From NCBI GenBank assembly GCA_951801955.1, contig CATOOV010000013.1:1-62041 (forward strand): a stretch of DNA of 62,041 nt. The letters run 5' to 3'. This stretch comes from an uncultured Lachnospiraceae bacterium (GTDB taxonomy: Bacteria > Bacillota > Clostridia > Lachnospirales > Lachnospiraceae). The translations under genes and the position numbers were made by a program. The notes below the pieces were generated by a model. It searched no databases. It was not told the origin of the DNA and saw only the letters and a list, made by a program, of their open reading frames with translations. Numbering within the stretch: position 1 is the first letter of the stretch; the number at the start of each line of letters is the position of its first letter. Shown here one piece after another: positions 49,976 through 58,866 of the stretch.

Positions 49976-52804
49976 TTATTGGTTTGCCTGGTTGCCGCAT
50001 TTTGGGCAAACGGTTCCTCCCCGGTAGGTATAGCCGCACCGGTAACAGCATTTTACCTCGTGCTTTTCCTTTGCCAGATAAGAAATACTTCTGGATTCCG
50101 GTTTTTCCTGCAGGTAAGCCACAAATTTATCCAAAACTTCTCCAAAGGCTGACAGTTCCTTTGCCGGGATTCCACCGGGAACTTTCGTCTTTACGCCTTT
50201 TCCCCGTTTCACATAAATTCCTCGCGTTAAAAGCCCCGTATTTCCCTGGATTCCAACAATGGTACGCACTGGGATCTTTTCACTGTTAAAAGCGCTGTTA
50301 TAAAATAAATGGTCTGGTGTCAACAGAAATCCTTCTTTTCCATTCTTTCTTCCAGAGGAATCGCAAATTAAAATCGGAAATTCATATCGGCTCCGGTCAA
50401 CAGCATATGTATTCAACGCCATTGCTGCCAATTCTGCCTCTTCTGGCTCCCAATCCCCCCGCATCACCTTGCGCGCCTCATAGAAATGGAGACGCTCTGA
50501 ATCTTTGATTCGATCCTTCAAATCTTCTTTCAGTTTTTCTACCAAAAGCGCACATTCATCCATTTTTATCTTTGTAAGCCGCTTGTCAATCATTTCCAAG
50601 GTATTTGTCTTTAACTCAGGAAGAAAAGCGCCTCCCTCAATTTTTTCATACGCCTCTGCTGCTTCATCAAATGCCATGCTCAAGATATTGGGACAAATCT
50701 TGTCGATGGCTGCTTCGTCCAGTTTCCTCATCCTGTCATTGATCTGCTTTTTCAACGGAGCCGCCAAATCCTGGGAAAATTCCTCCAACTGGGTGAGCAT
50801 ATTCATCAAGCTTTTCCTATCACTTCTTCCCACTCGTCGCTGCATGTTGTCAAGTTCCAGTTTTTCCGCCTGCTTCCTCTTGTCCTCCAGTTGCTTTTCA
50901 TACATCGAAAGATCCACTTCCCCATACTGTGACAACTTTTCCCGAAAGGCACGGAGCTGCTTTCGATTCATATTGGCTGGCATAGAACTCATCAACTGCC
51001 TTGCTTCCTCCTGCCCCCGGATTTTCTTTTGCTCCCTTAACTGCTCAAGAATCTCTTCTTTCCCTTCTTTCGGCGCATTGGACTTTTCGATTTCCTCTAT
51101 GGTATGTGCAAGAACACTGTAGGGTTTACCCTGACAAGCCTTTGCCTTCTGCCGGATTTCCTCCTCCTCTTTTCGAGAAACCGCCTGGGCAACCTGTCGG
51201 TTATAATCCTCTTTTGTTATGTAATCTAATTTCGGTTCTGCATGAATCTGTTTTTTCAATTCCTTTAGCTGCCTCAGTGACATCCGGTCTAACACCTTCA
51301 TCCGGGCATCGTATTTTTCTCGGATTTTATCATCTGGGGAAGTAGCGCCATTTCCTTGGGACTTCCCCCTTGAATGCTCTGTCTTGCCTGTTTCATGATG
51401 CTTTTGCAGCTCTGATGTCTTTGGGGGCATCCCTGTTTCATTCCCAGGCAGTTGTGCCCCCCTGCCTGTCTCTGTCTGTGAAATATCGAAATGTTTTTGC
51501 TGTGTTTGCAATAAATTATTTCCAGATTCAGCCTCTCTTCCATATTGTCCCGATCTTGCCGTCTCCCCTTTTCCTGAATTGCTATGGTATCCCTGCTGCT
51601 TTTCTCTTCTGTTTAGACCCGGATCATTTGCATTTCTCTCATTTTGAGGGACAGAATTTCCTTCCTCTCCCTGAGAGGCAGCCGCAGTTCTTTCAATCTC
51701 TTCTGACGCATGCTTCTTTTCCATTCTGCGTAACAGTTCCTGGATTCTCCTGTGGTAAGGCTTGGCGGCTTTCTCGGGATAAAATCCAGAATCAAGTTTT
51801 TCGTCCAGTTCCTTTAACTCCCCTTCTGTCATATCCTCCATATCGGCACATGCCTTCTCAATGGTTTCCGGCTCTTTTGTCTTTCCGCGCTCCCATTCGT
51901 ATTCATTGAAATGATAATTTGTAGTACGCGCCCCATTACTCCCCAAAAGTTCCTTATAATCCTCATAAGCCTCTTTGTCGCTGCCGAACTTCAGGGAATA
52001 TACATCCCCCTCCTTCAAAAGTTTTCCTGGTCTTGGCGTATAAAAGGAATTGCACTGGTCACAGGTATAACATCTTGCCAGAAATACTTTTCCCTCCTCT
52101 GTCTCCACAGGAAATTCACTGCCTTCAGGATATACTGCCATAAAAAGTTTTTCTGCACACTCCGCACAGTGAAACCCTGTAGGATAAAAATTTTTCCCCA
52201 GACGGGAAGCATGTTTTTCATAAGAAGTCAGTTCCCCTTTGGTAAAACTGCACTGCTCCATCTCCCAACACATTTTATGCCACAGCCCAAGTTTCTTTTC
52301 AGGTTCTTTCTTCTCCTCCTCTTTTGCAGCCTCCTGTGCCTTACGTTTCCCTTCTACCTTTGCAGCCTCCACCACTTCTTCATATGTTACCTGAATATTA
52401 TCTTTATAAAATCTAAAATTATCATCCCGAAAACCTGGAGTTACCCTCACATCCTTTAAAATTTCATGAAACAATGCATTTAACTGAAGATAATCCTGAT
52501 CTACTTTCAGCCCTTTAATCACTCCCCATTTTCCAAATGCATACAATGTCATATTGAGTACATTGGTAAGTATATCATTTTCTGCCACAGGCTCCATATC
52601 TTCCTGCCGGTTCGGCAGCTCAATTACATTGGTAATCACCTTTCGGTTGTCAAAGTTGAAGATCAGGGAACGGACATTTCCCGATAAAATCAGAAAATTA
52701 TTTAAGACCACAAAATTCCCTGTCCATACAACATTGATACCCATGGCTTTGATGGTACGGTCAAATGCATTTTTTAATTCGTCGTTTGCTTTCAGCAGAA
52801 TCAT
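49976..52804 (-). CDS. Large orphan protein with PH-like and zinc-ribbon ends (942 aa)
   Basis: No known family recognised as a whole. The N-terminal part (1-130) is a globular domain (MILLKANDELKNAFDRTIKAMG; VVLNNFLILSGNVRSL). Two CxxC pairs follow (FHCAECAEKL and CYTCDQC, about 215-260). A Gln/Asn/Ser-rich low-complexity stretch (about 370-500) leads into long charged helices (about 500-770). A bacterial PH-like segment (GFLLTPDHLFYNSAFNSEK, about 820-900) and a C-terminal zinc ribbon (CYRCGYTY, CPKCG) close it. No signal peptide or spans. It lies 16 bp behind the GH42 gene but a role with lactose is unlikely. Confidence 0.78.
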   Translation of the reverse strand: MILLKANDELKNAFDRTIKAMGINVVWTGNFVVLNNFLILSGNVRSLIFNFDNRKVITNVIELPNRQEDMEPVAENDILTNVLNMTLYAFGKWGVIKGLKVDQDYLQLNALFHEILKDVRVTPGFRDDNFRFYKDNIQVTYEEVVEAAKVEGKRKAQEAAKEEEKKEPEKKLGLWHKMCWEMEQCSFTKGELTSYEKHASRLGKNFYPTGFHCAECAEKLFMAVYPEGSEFPVETEEGKVFLARCYTCDQCNSFYTPRPGKLLKEGDVYSLKFGSDKEAYEDYKELLGSNGARTTNYHFNEYEWERGKTKEPETIEKACADMEDMTEGELKELDEKLDSGFYPEKAAKPYHRRIQELLRRMEKKHASEEIERTAAASQGEEGNSVPQNERNANDPGLNRREKQQGYHSNSGKGETARSGQYGREAESGNNLLQTQQKHFDISQTETGRGAQLPGNETGMPPKTSELQKHHETGKTEHSRGKSQGNGATSPDDKIREKYDARMKVLDRMSLRQLKELKKQIHAEPKLDYITKEDYNRQVAQAVSRKEEEEIRQKAKACQGKPYSVLAHTIEEIEKSNAPKEGKEEILEQLREQKKIRGQEEARQLMSSMPANMNRKQLRAFREKLSQYGEVDLSMYEKQLEDKRKQAEKLELDNMQRRVGRSDRKSLMNMLTQLEEFSQDLAAPLKKQINDRMRKLDEAAIDKICPNILSMAFDEAAEAYEKIEGGAFLPELKTNTLEMIDKRLTKIKMDECALLVEKLKEDLKDRIKDSERLHFYEARKVMRGDWEPEEAELAAMALNTYAVDRSRYEFPILICDSSGRKNGKEGFLLTPDHLFYNSAFNSEKIPVRTIVGIQGNTGLLTRGIYVKRGKGVKTKVPGGIPAKELSAFGEVLDKFVAYLQEKPESRSISYLAKEKHEVKCCYRCGYTYRGGTVCPKCGNQANQ

Positions 52805-52820
52805 ACCATATCCCTCTTCT

Positions 52821-54845
52821 CTATTCTTCCACCCACTTTAAGATTGCTACTCCCTTTGGCGAAAGCTTTATGCTGTCGTTCTTCTGATAGGTCGTGTCAG
52901 TAAGCAAATCCGTACCTGCCTTGGTAAGCGCAAATTCTTCTGGCTCTTCCTGATGATTTAACAAAAACAGATAATGTTCCTTATTTCGGACCCGTTCCAC
53001 TGCCTCCACGCCAGAAGGCGCCTCTGCTGCGGGAAGTATCTGCTGGCGCATGCAGATTTCACCCATCAGCTTTGTATAAAACGCTTCCTCTGACCGGGTC
53101 CCCACATAATATGCCTGCCCTTTCCCAAAAGAATTGCAGGTAACTACCGGCGTATTCGCATAAAAGTCTTCCTGATACTCTGCCAATGCCTTGGCGCCTT
53201 CCAAATGCATAATATCACAGAGAAGTTCTGCAATGTACGTTTTCCCATCATAGACAAAGCTGTTCTTCTTTGTATCTGGCAAAGCATCCGTTTCTTCCAC
53301 CCAAATCCCCAAAATATCACGAAGTTTCCCTGGGTATCCTCCAATCACCACCAGGTCATTTTCGTCTACATAGCCGCTGAAAAAAGTAGTGACAAACGTT
53401 CCGCCATTTTTTACAAATTCTCGGATTCGTACGTCTACACCTGGCTTAGTCATATAGAAAACAGGGGCAACCACAAGCTTATATCCAGATAAGTCGTCCT
53501 CTTCCCCCACAAGATCCACAGGGATATTCTGGGAATGCAGCGCTGCATAATATTTCATAACCTCATCATGGTATTTAAGGCTGACACTTGGACCTGCAGA
53601 ATATTCCACTGCCCACCAGTTTTCCCAATCGAACATCAACGCTGCTTTTGCCGTTCCAACGGAGCCCAGTATTTCTCCTCCCAGTTTATCCAATTCCGCG
53701 CCAAGCTGTGCAACTTCGCGAAAAACCCTAGTGTGCTCATGTCCTGCATGGTCAATCACTGCTCCATGGTATTTCTCACAAGAACCAATGCTGCGCTTCA
53801 TCTGGAAAAACATTACAGCGTCTGAGCCATGTGCCACTGCCTGATAGCTCCACAGCCTCATCACGCCTGGACGCTTCAAAGCGTTAAAGGGCTGCCAGTT
53901 CTGCTGGCTTGGAGTCTGTTCCATCAGCACAAATGGTTTGCCGCCCCCAACTCCCCGCATCAAATCATGGTTAAAAGCAATCGCACTGATGGAGTCTTCA
54001 TTGGAAGGATAATTGTCCCAAGAAACAAAATCCATATATTTTCCCCATTTATGATAATCCAGCGGTTTATAAGCCCCCATAAGGTTCGTAGTTACAGGAA
54101 TATCCGGCGTATACTTTTTCACGGCATCATACTCCAGCCGGAAACATTCCAAAATACTGTCTGAGTTAAAACGCCGATAGTCAATACTAATCGTCTGCGC
54201 CATCGTATGGTCTTCGTCAATATGCTCTGACTGCTGATTCGGCAGCACAATCTCGTCCCAGTCGTAAAAGGTATGCCCCCAGAACGATGTATTCCAGGCA
54301 CGATTCAGTTCCTCTAAGGTCTGGTATCTGTCTTTGAGCCACACACGAAATGCCTTCTCGCAGTTTTCACAATAACACTCCCCCCCATATTCATTAGAAA
54401 TATGCCATGCAATGATATTGCCATATCTCTGATACCGCTGGGCAAGTTTCTCGGCAAGCCTGACCGAATATTTCCGATATACCAGACTGTTAGGGCAGGA
54501 ATTATGTCTGCCGCCAAATTTCCGCTTCCTTCCATTAAAATCTGTCCGTAAAATTTCTGGATATTTTTTTGCCATCCACGCAGGATGTGCCCCGGTACTC
54601 GTGGCAAAACAAACTTTCATATGATGTTTTTTTGCCAATTCTACAATCTTGTCTAACTTCTCAAACCGATATTCCTCTTCGGAGGGCTGAAGCGCAGCCC
54701 AGGAAAACACATTTATGGTCAGTATGTCCACATGTGCAAGGGCAAGCAGGCGCATATCCTCCTCCCAAGTGTCCTCTGGCCACTGCTCTGGATTATAATC
54801 TCCACCATAGGCAATCTTATCGTGTCCCCATACTTTTTGCATCAT
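52821..54845 (-). CDS. GH42 beta-galactosidase
   Basis: A 674-residue family 42 glycoside hydrolase releasing terminal beta-galactose. The (beta/alpha)8 domain starts IAYGGDYNPEQWPEDTW; the acid/base Glu is in WHISNEYGG (about 148), the nucleophile Glu in FVLMEQTPS (about 305), and a Cys4-type metal site is CYCENC with an upstream Cys. A trimerisation domain and a small C-terminal beta domain follow. No signal peptide, so it works on imported oligosaccharides. GAAAGGGATGG precedes tandem ATGs. No galactose transporter is adjacent. Confidence 0.92.
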   Translation of the reverse strand: MMQKVWGHDKIAYGGDYNPEQWPEDTWEEDMRLLALAHVDILTINVFSWAALQPSEEEYRFEKLDKIVELAKKHHMKVCFATSTGAHPAWMAKKYPEILRTDFNGRKRKFGGRHNSCPNSLVYRKYSVRLAEKLAQRYQRYGNIIAWHISNEYGGECYCENCEKAFRVWLKDRYQTLEELNRAWNTSFWGHTFYDWDEIVLPNQQSEHIDEDHTMAQTISIDYRRFNSDSILECFRLEYDAVKKYTPDIPVTTNLMGAYKPLDYHKWGKYMDFVSWDNYPSNEDSISAIAFNHDLMRGVGGGKPFVLMEQTPSQQNWQPFNALKRPGVMRLWSYQAVAHGSDAVMFFQMKRSIGSCEKYHGAVIDHAGHEHTRVFREVAQLGAELDKLGGEILGSVGTAKAALMFDWENWWAVEYSAGPSVSLKYHDEVMKYYAALHSQNIPVDLVGEEDDLSGYKLVVAPVFYMTKPGVDVRIREFVKNGGTFVTTFFSGYVDENDLVVIGGYPGKLRDILGIWVEETDALPDTKKNSFVYDGKTYIAELLCDIMHLEGAKALAEYQEDFYANTPVVTCNSFGKGQAYYVGTRSEEAFYTKLMGEICMRQQILPAAEAPSGVEAVERVRNKEHYLFLLNHQEEPEEFALTKAGTDLLTDTTYQKNDSIKLSPKGVAILKWVEE

Positions 54846-55095
54846 TCTACCATCCCTTTCTAATCAAATTTAGGCTATTTTACCACATTCCTATTTTTCT
54901 GTAAATGGAAACGACCATGACGCTACAGACCATTTCGGTTACTGAAAGACGAACCATAACACTTAACATCCAATTTCATGATTTGACACAGAATACTTGT
55001 GGATTTTATCATGAGATCAATGCGCAAAGCTTGAACACACTAATATTTTCCTTGCAGTTTTTTACTTACAGGAGTACAATGTTTGGGAATTATGA

Positions 55096-55378
55096 TAGGT
55101 AATTGCAAAACGCAATCATTTTAGAAATTTCATATACAATTCAAAAAATTTAAGGAGAAATATTTTATCATACAAAAGCTAAGAAATGCATTTTAGCACC
55201 ATGGAAACAAAACACAAAAATCATGGAAGCCTTTGCTGAACATGATTTTCGTTTTCAGTGGTTTGTTGGAATGTTTGGTGCGTCCTGCATTTTGTGCTTT
55301 TGTATGATAAAATATTTGTATATAATTGTATGAATTGTATATAAAATTTTGATAATTTAGTAGTTTCGCAATTACCTA
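55096..55378. repeat. Family C MITE-like element, complete
   Basis: 283 bp with about 95-bp imperfect terminal inverted repeats. The left end begins TAGGTAATTGCAAAACG and the right end finishes GTTTCGCAATTACCTA; inner matches include ATTTTATCATACAAAAGC on the left and its complement GCTTTTGTATGATAAAAT on the right. There is no coding capacity. The centre is about 90 bp. Partial copies: 6669-6780 and 29565-29694. Confidence 0.75.
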
Positions 55379-55408
55379 GGAATTACTACACAGAAAGGAG
55401 CCTTGACT

Positions 55409-56101
55409 ATGCAATCAGGCATTGATACCATGATTTTTGATTTGGACGGCACTCTTTTAAATACCTTGACTGACCTGACAAACAGCGTAAATTATGCATT
55501 AGAGAAATACCAGCTCCCCACCTACTGTGAAGACGAAGTATGTCAAATGGTAGGAAATGGCGTAACACGTTTGATGGAACGCGCCATTCCTGGCGGACGT
55601 TCTTTTGAGAAATTTGATGATTGTCTGAGAGATTTTAAAAAACACTATGAAATCCATAAAAAGGATTTTACAAAACCCTTTCCTGGCATTCTTGATTTCT
55701 TAAAGGAAGCGAAGGAATCTGGCTTTCAGTTGGCGGTGGTTTCCAACAAATTCGATCTTGCTGTTAAAGGGCTGTGCCGGGATTTTTTTGCACCTTACAT
55801 TACCACCGCCATTGGAGAATCCCCAAAGGTCGCGCCCAAACCTGCGCCTGACACGGTCTACAAAGCCATGGAAGAACTTCATTCCTCCCAAAAACAGTGT
55901 ATCTATATTGGAGATTCTGATGTGGACATTGTTACTGCAAAAAATGCAGGAATTCCATGTATCAGCGTAAGCTGGGGCTTTCGCTCCAGACAGTTTCTAA
56001 AACTGCATGGAGCTGCCGCAATTGCTGACAATGTAGAAGAATTGAAGAGGCTTATTTATTCTTCCTCCTCCACCTCTAATTCTTCCTCGTCATCCCCATA
56101 A
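55409..56101 (+). CDS. HAD-family phosphatase (phosphoglycolate phosphatase-like)
   Basis: 231 residues. HAD motifs: DLDGTLLNT (motif I, nucleophile and acid Asp), VVSNKFD (motif II Ser), Lys in PKVAPKPAP and IGDSDVDIVTA (motif IV), with the Gph-type helical cap between I and II. Acts on a small phosphoester, probably 2-phosphoglycolate. AAAGGAG lies 8 bases before the ATG at 55409. The C-terminus ends in a Ser-rich tail (SSSSTSNSSSSSP) produced where the gene overlaps the acidic 3' end of the convergent foldase gene by 46 bp. Confidence 0.88.
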   Translation: MQSGIDTMIFDLDGTLLNTLTDLTNSVNYALEKYQLPTYCEDEVCQMVGNGVTRLMERAIPGGRSFEKFDDCLRDFKKHYEIHKKDFTKPFPGILDFLKEAKESGFQLAVVSNKFDLAVKGLCRDFFAPYITTAIGESPKVAPKPAPDTVYKAMEELHSSQKQCIYIGDSDVDIVTAKNAGIPCISVSWGFRSRQFLKLHGAAAIADNVEELKRLIYSSSSTSNSSSSSP

Positions 56102-57282
56102 TACTCCTCTTGGGATACTTCTTGCAGCTTGGCGGAACCGCGCACAAAATCTAGGGCTTTTTCACGGACAATTTGAGTCATAATATAGGTCTTGCCGTAA
56201 TCTGCCTCAAACTCTTCTAATGTTTCATACTCATAATCTGCTGCCATTTTTTCCGCCGATGCTGCGTAATCCTGATCTGTAACTTCCATCTTCTCTTGTT
56301 CCAAGATTGCACGGCTGACAAGATAATCATTGACACTTTCCACGACAACTTCTTTGATATCATCCTCACTCATAAAACCATCCAAAAATTCCTCATACTC
56401 CATCCCCATCATCTCAGCGTATGCCTGATAGCCTGCTACCGTATCATCATAGAAAAAGTCGTAGAGCGGCTGGGGATATCCGTCCACTGTGGCATTCTCC
56501 ATGGCAGCCCTAAGTGCATTTTCTCCTGCCTCCATATCTGACTCATCCTTTGCGCTTGCTGCAAGTTCTTCTTTCACAGAAGCTTCATAATCTGCAACTG
56601 TCTTATCATCAGATACCTGTTTTACAAACTCATCGTTGTATTCAGGTACAATGACTTCACTGACTGAATTTACCTTTACTGTAAATTCAGCCTTCTTTCC
56701 ACTCAGGGACCCTTCGTCATAATCCTCTGGGAAATTAACGGTAACAACTGCCGTCTCCCCTGCTTTCTTTCCAATGAGCCCATTCTCAAAATCTGGCAGA
56801 AAATCCTCGGAGCCCAGCACAAGGTCATATCCTGTATCACTTCCACCTTCAAATTCCTCACCGTCAACGGTTCCTGTATAATCAATATTGACACTGTCGC
56901 CTTCCTGTGCCACCCTGTTCTCATCCTCTTTATATTCTGTATTTTCCTCTAATTGCTCTTGGATATACTCCTTGACCTCTTCGTCTGTGACTTCAGACAC
57001 CGCTGGATACGTAACCTTTAGCCCTTTGTATTCTCCCAACTTTACATAATCTGTCACTTTAAAATCTAAAACATCCTCGCTGGAAGACTCCACTGTGCCG
57101 CCTTCTGTTTCTGTATCTTCTTGGGAAGAATCTTCTTGACTGGATTCTTCTTGTTCCTCCTGAGATGAATCTTCCACTTGATCTTTCGACTCTGTATTAT
57201 TTTGCTGCTTTTTCTCTCCACAGCCACCAACTATCACCGTTAAGCATAATACCATCATAAGTATATAGTTTCGTTTTTTCAT
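56056..57282 (-). CDS. Lipoprotein FKBP-type isomerase/trigger-factor-like foldase
   Basis: A 408-residue exported foldase. Lipobox VGGC (Cys about 21), a Ser/Gln/Glu-rich linker (about 25-75), trigger-factor-like N-terminal strand (about 75-115), an FKBP domain (GDSVNIDYTGTVDGEEFEGG, about 125-205), and the C-terminal helical trigger-factor arm (about 215-390), ending in an acidic tail. Full-size trigger factor is cytosolic; this secreted arrangement is a clostridial variant acting on exported proteins like PrsA. Strong AAGGAGG at the start. Its last 46 bp overlap the HAD gene tail-to-tail. Confidence 0.85.
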   Translation of the reverse strand: MKKRNYILMMVLCLTVIVGGCGEKKQQNNTESKDQVEDSSQEEQEESSQEDSSQEDTETEGGTVESSSEDVLDFKVTDYVKLGEYKGLKVTYPAVSEVTDEEVKEYIQEQLEENTEYKEDENRVAQEGDSVNIDYTGTVDGEEFEGGSDTGYDLVLGSEDFLPDFENGLIGKKAGETAVVTVNFPEDYDEGSLSGKKAEFTVKVNSVSEVIVPEYNDEFVKQVSDDKTVADYEASVKEELAASAKDESDMEAGENALRAAMENATVDGYPQPLYDFFYDDTVAGYQAYAEMMGMEYEEFLDGFMSEDDIKEVVVESVNDYLVSRAILEQEKMEVTDQDYAASAEKMAADYEYETLEEFEADYGKTYIMTQIVREKALDFVRGSAKLQEVSQEEYYGDDEEELEVEEEE

Positions 57283-57593
57283 ATTCCTTACCTCCTTAGC
57301 ATCCTTGCCTATTTTTCAGGCATAACATTCAAGACTCGCCTGCGGGGCTTTGTATTGCATTCAGGTCAGCCTTGCTGGCAGATACATGACTGAATCCAAG
57401 TGCATCCTTGCAAAGCGTTTTAAACTATAATGATTTTACTGGATTCTGTGTCTTTTCCATAGTAACATTATAAAACATATTTTTACAGCTTTTTTTGAAA
57501 AAAATATGATAAAAGTATGATAAAAATGTGAAAGCAGAATGGCATTCCTCAGCAAAAGCCCACCCAAATTCCGTAGCAAGATTCACAAAAAAT
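57283..57593. other. Gene-free leader region of foldase gene
   Basis: Between the foldase start and the rubrerythrin terminator I see no gene. A TATAAT on the minus strand near 57465-57470 is a possible -10 without a clear -35. A small TGCCT/AGGCA hairpin and two copies of GCAAGGATGC lie in the leader. Confidence 0.4.
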
Positions 57594-57630
57594 CCCCATA
57601 ACAAGCAAATTAACATCGCTTGCTATGGGG
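57594..57630 (-). terminator. Terminator of rubrerythrin gene
   Basis: CCCCATA-CAAGC/GCTTG-TATGGGG stem, then ATTTTTTGT on the minus strand. Confidence 0.8.
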
Positions 57631-57665
57631 AAGTCACAAATCATTCGGCACAACGCGAATTATTT

Positions 57666-58289
57666 TTAAAAGGAAAAGTTCTCAAAATTTCCATCCCTGC
57701 AAAAAGGCGCCAGCTCCATCCGCACAAACCATCCTTGCTCATGGTCACAGACTGGACAAGTCCTCGGAGCTTCCGTCCCCTCATATACATAACCACAGTT
57801 TAAGCAAATCCATTTTGTTTCTACCTTAGAAACAAAAAGCTGGTTATCCTCCAAAAGCTTTGCAAAAGCGCCAAAACGATCACCATGTAATTTTTCAATT
57901 TCAGCGATCATATGAAATTTTGAAGCAGCCTTTCCGAATCCTTCCTGTTTTGCAATATCTCCAAAATGTTTATAGACGTCATCATGCTCCTCATACTCAT
58001 TATGTTGCGCCATCTTCAACAGCTCTGAAACATTGGGATTGATGTCCACGGGATAACCACCATCAATGTGTATGGTCTCACCTGCAAGTTCTTTTAACTG
58101 GTTGTAAAATACCTCTGCATGTTCCTTCTCTTGATCTGCAGTAAACTGGAATATCTGCTCAATCACATACAATCCCTGTTTATTTGCCTGGGAAGCCGCA
58201 AAGGTATAACGGTTCCTTGCCTGGCTCTCCCCAGCAAACGCACGCATTAAATTTTTCATTGTCTCACTCTGTTTAAAATCTGTTGCCAT
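57666..58289 (-). CDS. Rubrerythrin
   Basis: A 207-residue non-haem iron peroxidase for hydrogen peroxide detoxification in anaerobes. The ferritin-like four-helix bundle has the diiron ligands in FAGESQARNRY and EKEHAEVFYNQ and the second pair ADIAKQEGFG...EIEKLHGDRF; the C-terminal rubredoxin has CLNCGYVYEG and CPVCDH for one iron. The start MATDFKQSE is preceded by AAAGGCAGG. Single gene with its own terminator. Confidence 0.93.
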   Translation of the reverse strand: MATDFKQSETMKNLMRAFAGESQARNRYTFAASQANKQGLYVIEQIFQFTADQEKEHAEVFYNQLKELAGETIHIDGGYPVDINPNVSELLKMAQHNEYEEHDDVYKHFGDIAKQEGFGKAASKFHMIAEIEKLHGDRFGAFAKLLEDNQLFVSKVETKWICLNCGYVYEGTEAPRTCPVCDHEQGWFVRMELAPFCRDGNFENFSF

Positions 58290-58446
58290 ATTTTTTCCTG
58301 CCTTTCTATCGAAATAATGGACAAGTTCCTTCGATAGCATATGCAGGTATGGAAATCTTATACAGGCAAAATTTAAAGAACTTCTACCTGGATGGAGGTG
58401 GATTCACTTTCGAAATTTTTCACGCCAGGAGTATTGTGGATTTTTT

Positions 58447-58806
58447 TCATTCGTTGAGAAATTTTATTTTGCAGGAACCGCGCATTTTCAAAGGACACTC
58501 ATATACGCTTCCTGAATCATTTCTTCCAATATAAGAGATGGGACATTTCCTGCAGTTTCCGGTTGTAAAATCTGAGGCAACCTCAAATTCAATGATGGCT
58601 TTCCGGGTACCATTTGCCGACACTGCCTGATTGATGTTCTTCCAGCTTAATACCTGTGTACAACCTGTACATTTATCCATGCCCATAGACACTGCCCTGC
58701 TGCAAGTTGGGCATGCATAATACACTTCATTCCTATTATCCCGCGCTTCCACTACTTCAGCCGGAAACTGTCTAACTAATTGTAATCTGATATCATCATT
58801 CTGCAT
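58447..58806 (-). CDS. Small Cys-rich zinc-binding hypothetical protein (119 aa)
   Basis: No family recognised. Three CxxC pairs (CPTC about 32-35, CTGC about 47-50, CRKC about 85-88) and two single Cys (in YECPLK and GSCKIKF) suggest two zinc sites. The start MQNDDIRL has GGAGG nine bases upstream. It stands alone between rubrerythrin and fucO. The first pair frames a short knuckle as in zinc-ribbon adaptor proteins. Confidence 0.72.
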   Translation of the reverse strand: MQNDDIRLQLVRQFPAEVVEARDNRNEVYYACPTCSRAVSMGMDKCTGCTQVLSWKNINQAVSANGTRKAIIEFEVASDFTTGNCRKCPISYIGRNDSGSVYECPLKMRGSCKIKFLNE

Positions 58807-58866
58807 TTTTGTTATCCTCCACATATACAAAACTCATCTGCAAGATGAAAGCATATTTTAGCATTG

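Noticed and set aside
57283..57420. Riboswitch before the foldase gene
   Set aside because: The leader is about 180 bases but shows only a small hairpin and a repeated GCAAGGATGC, with no recognisable aptamer.
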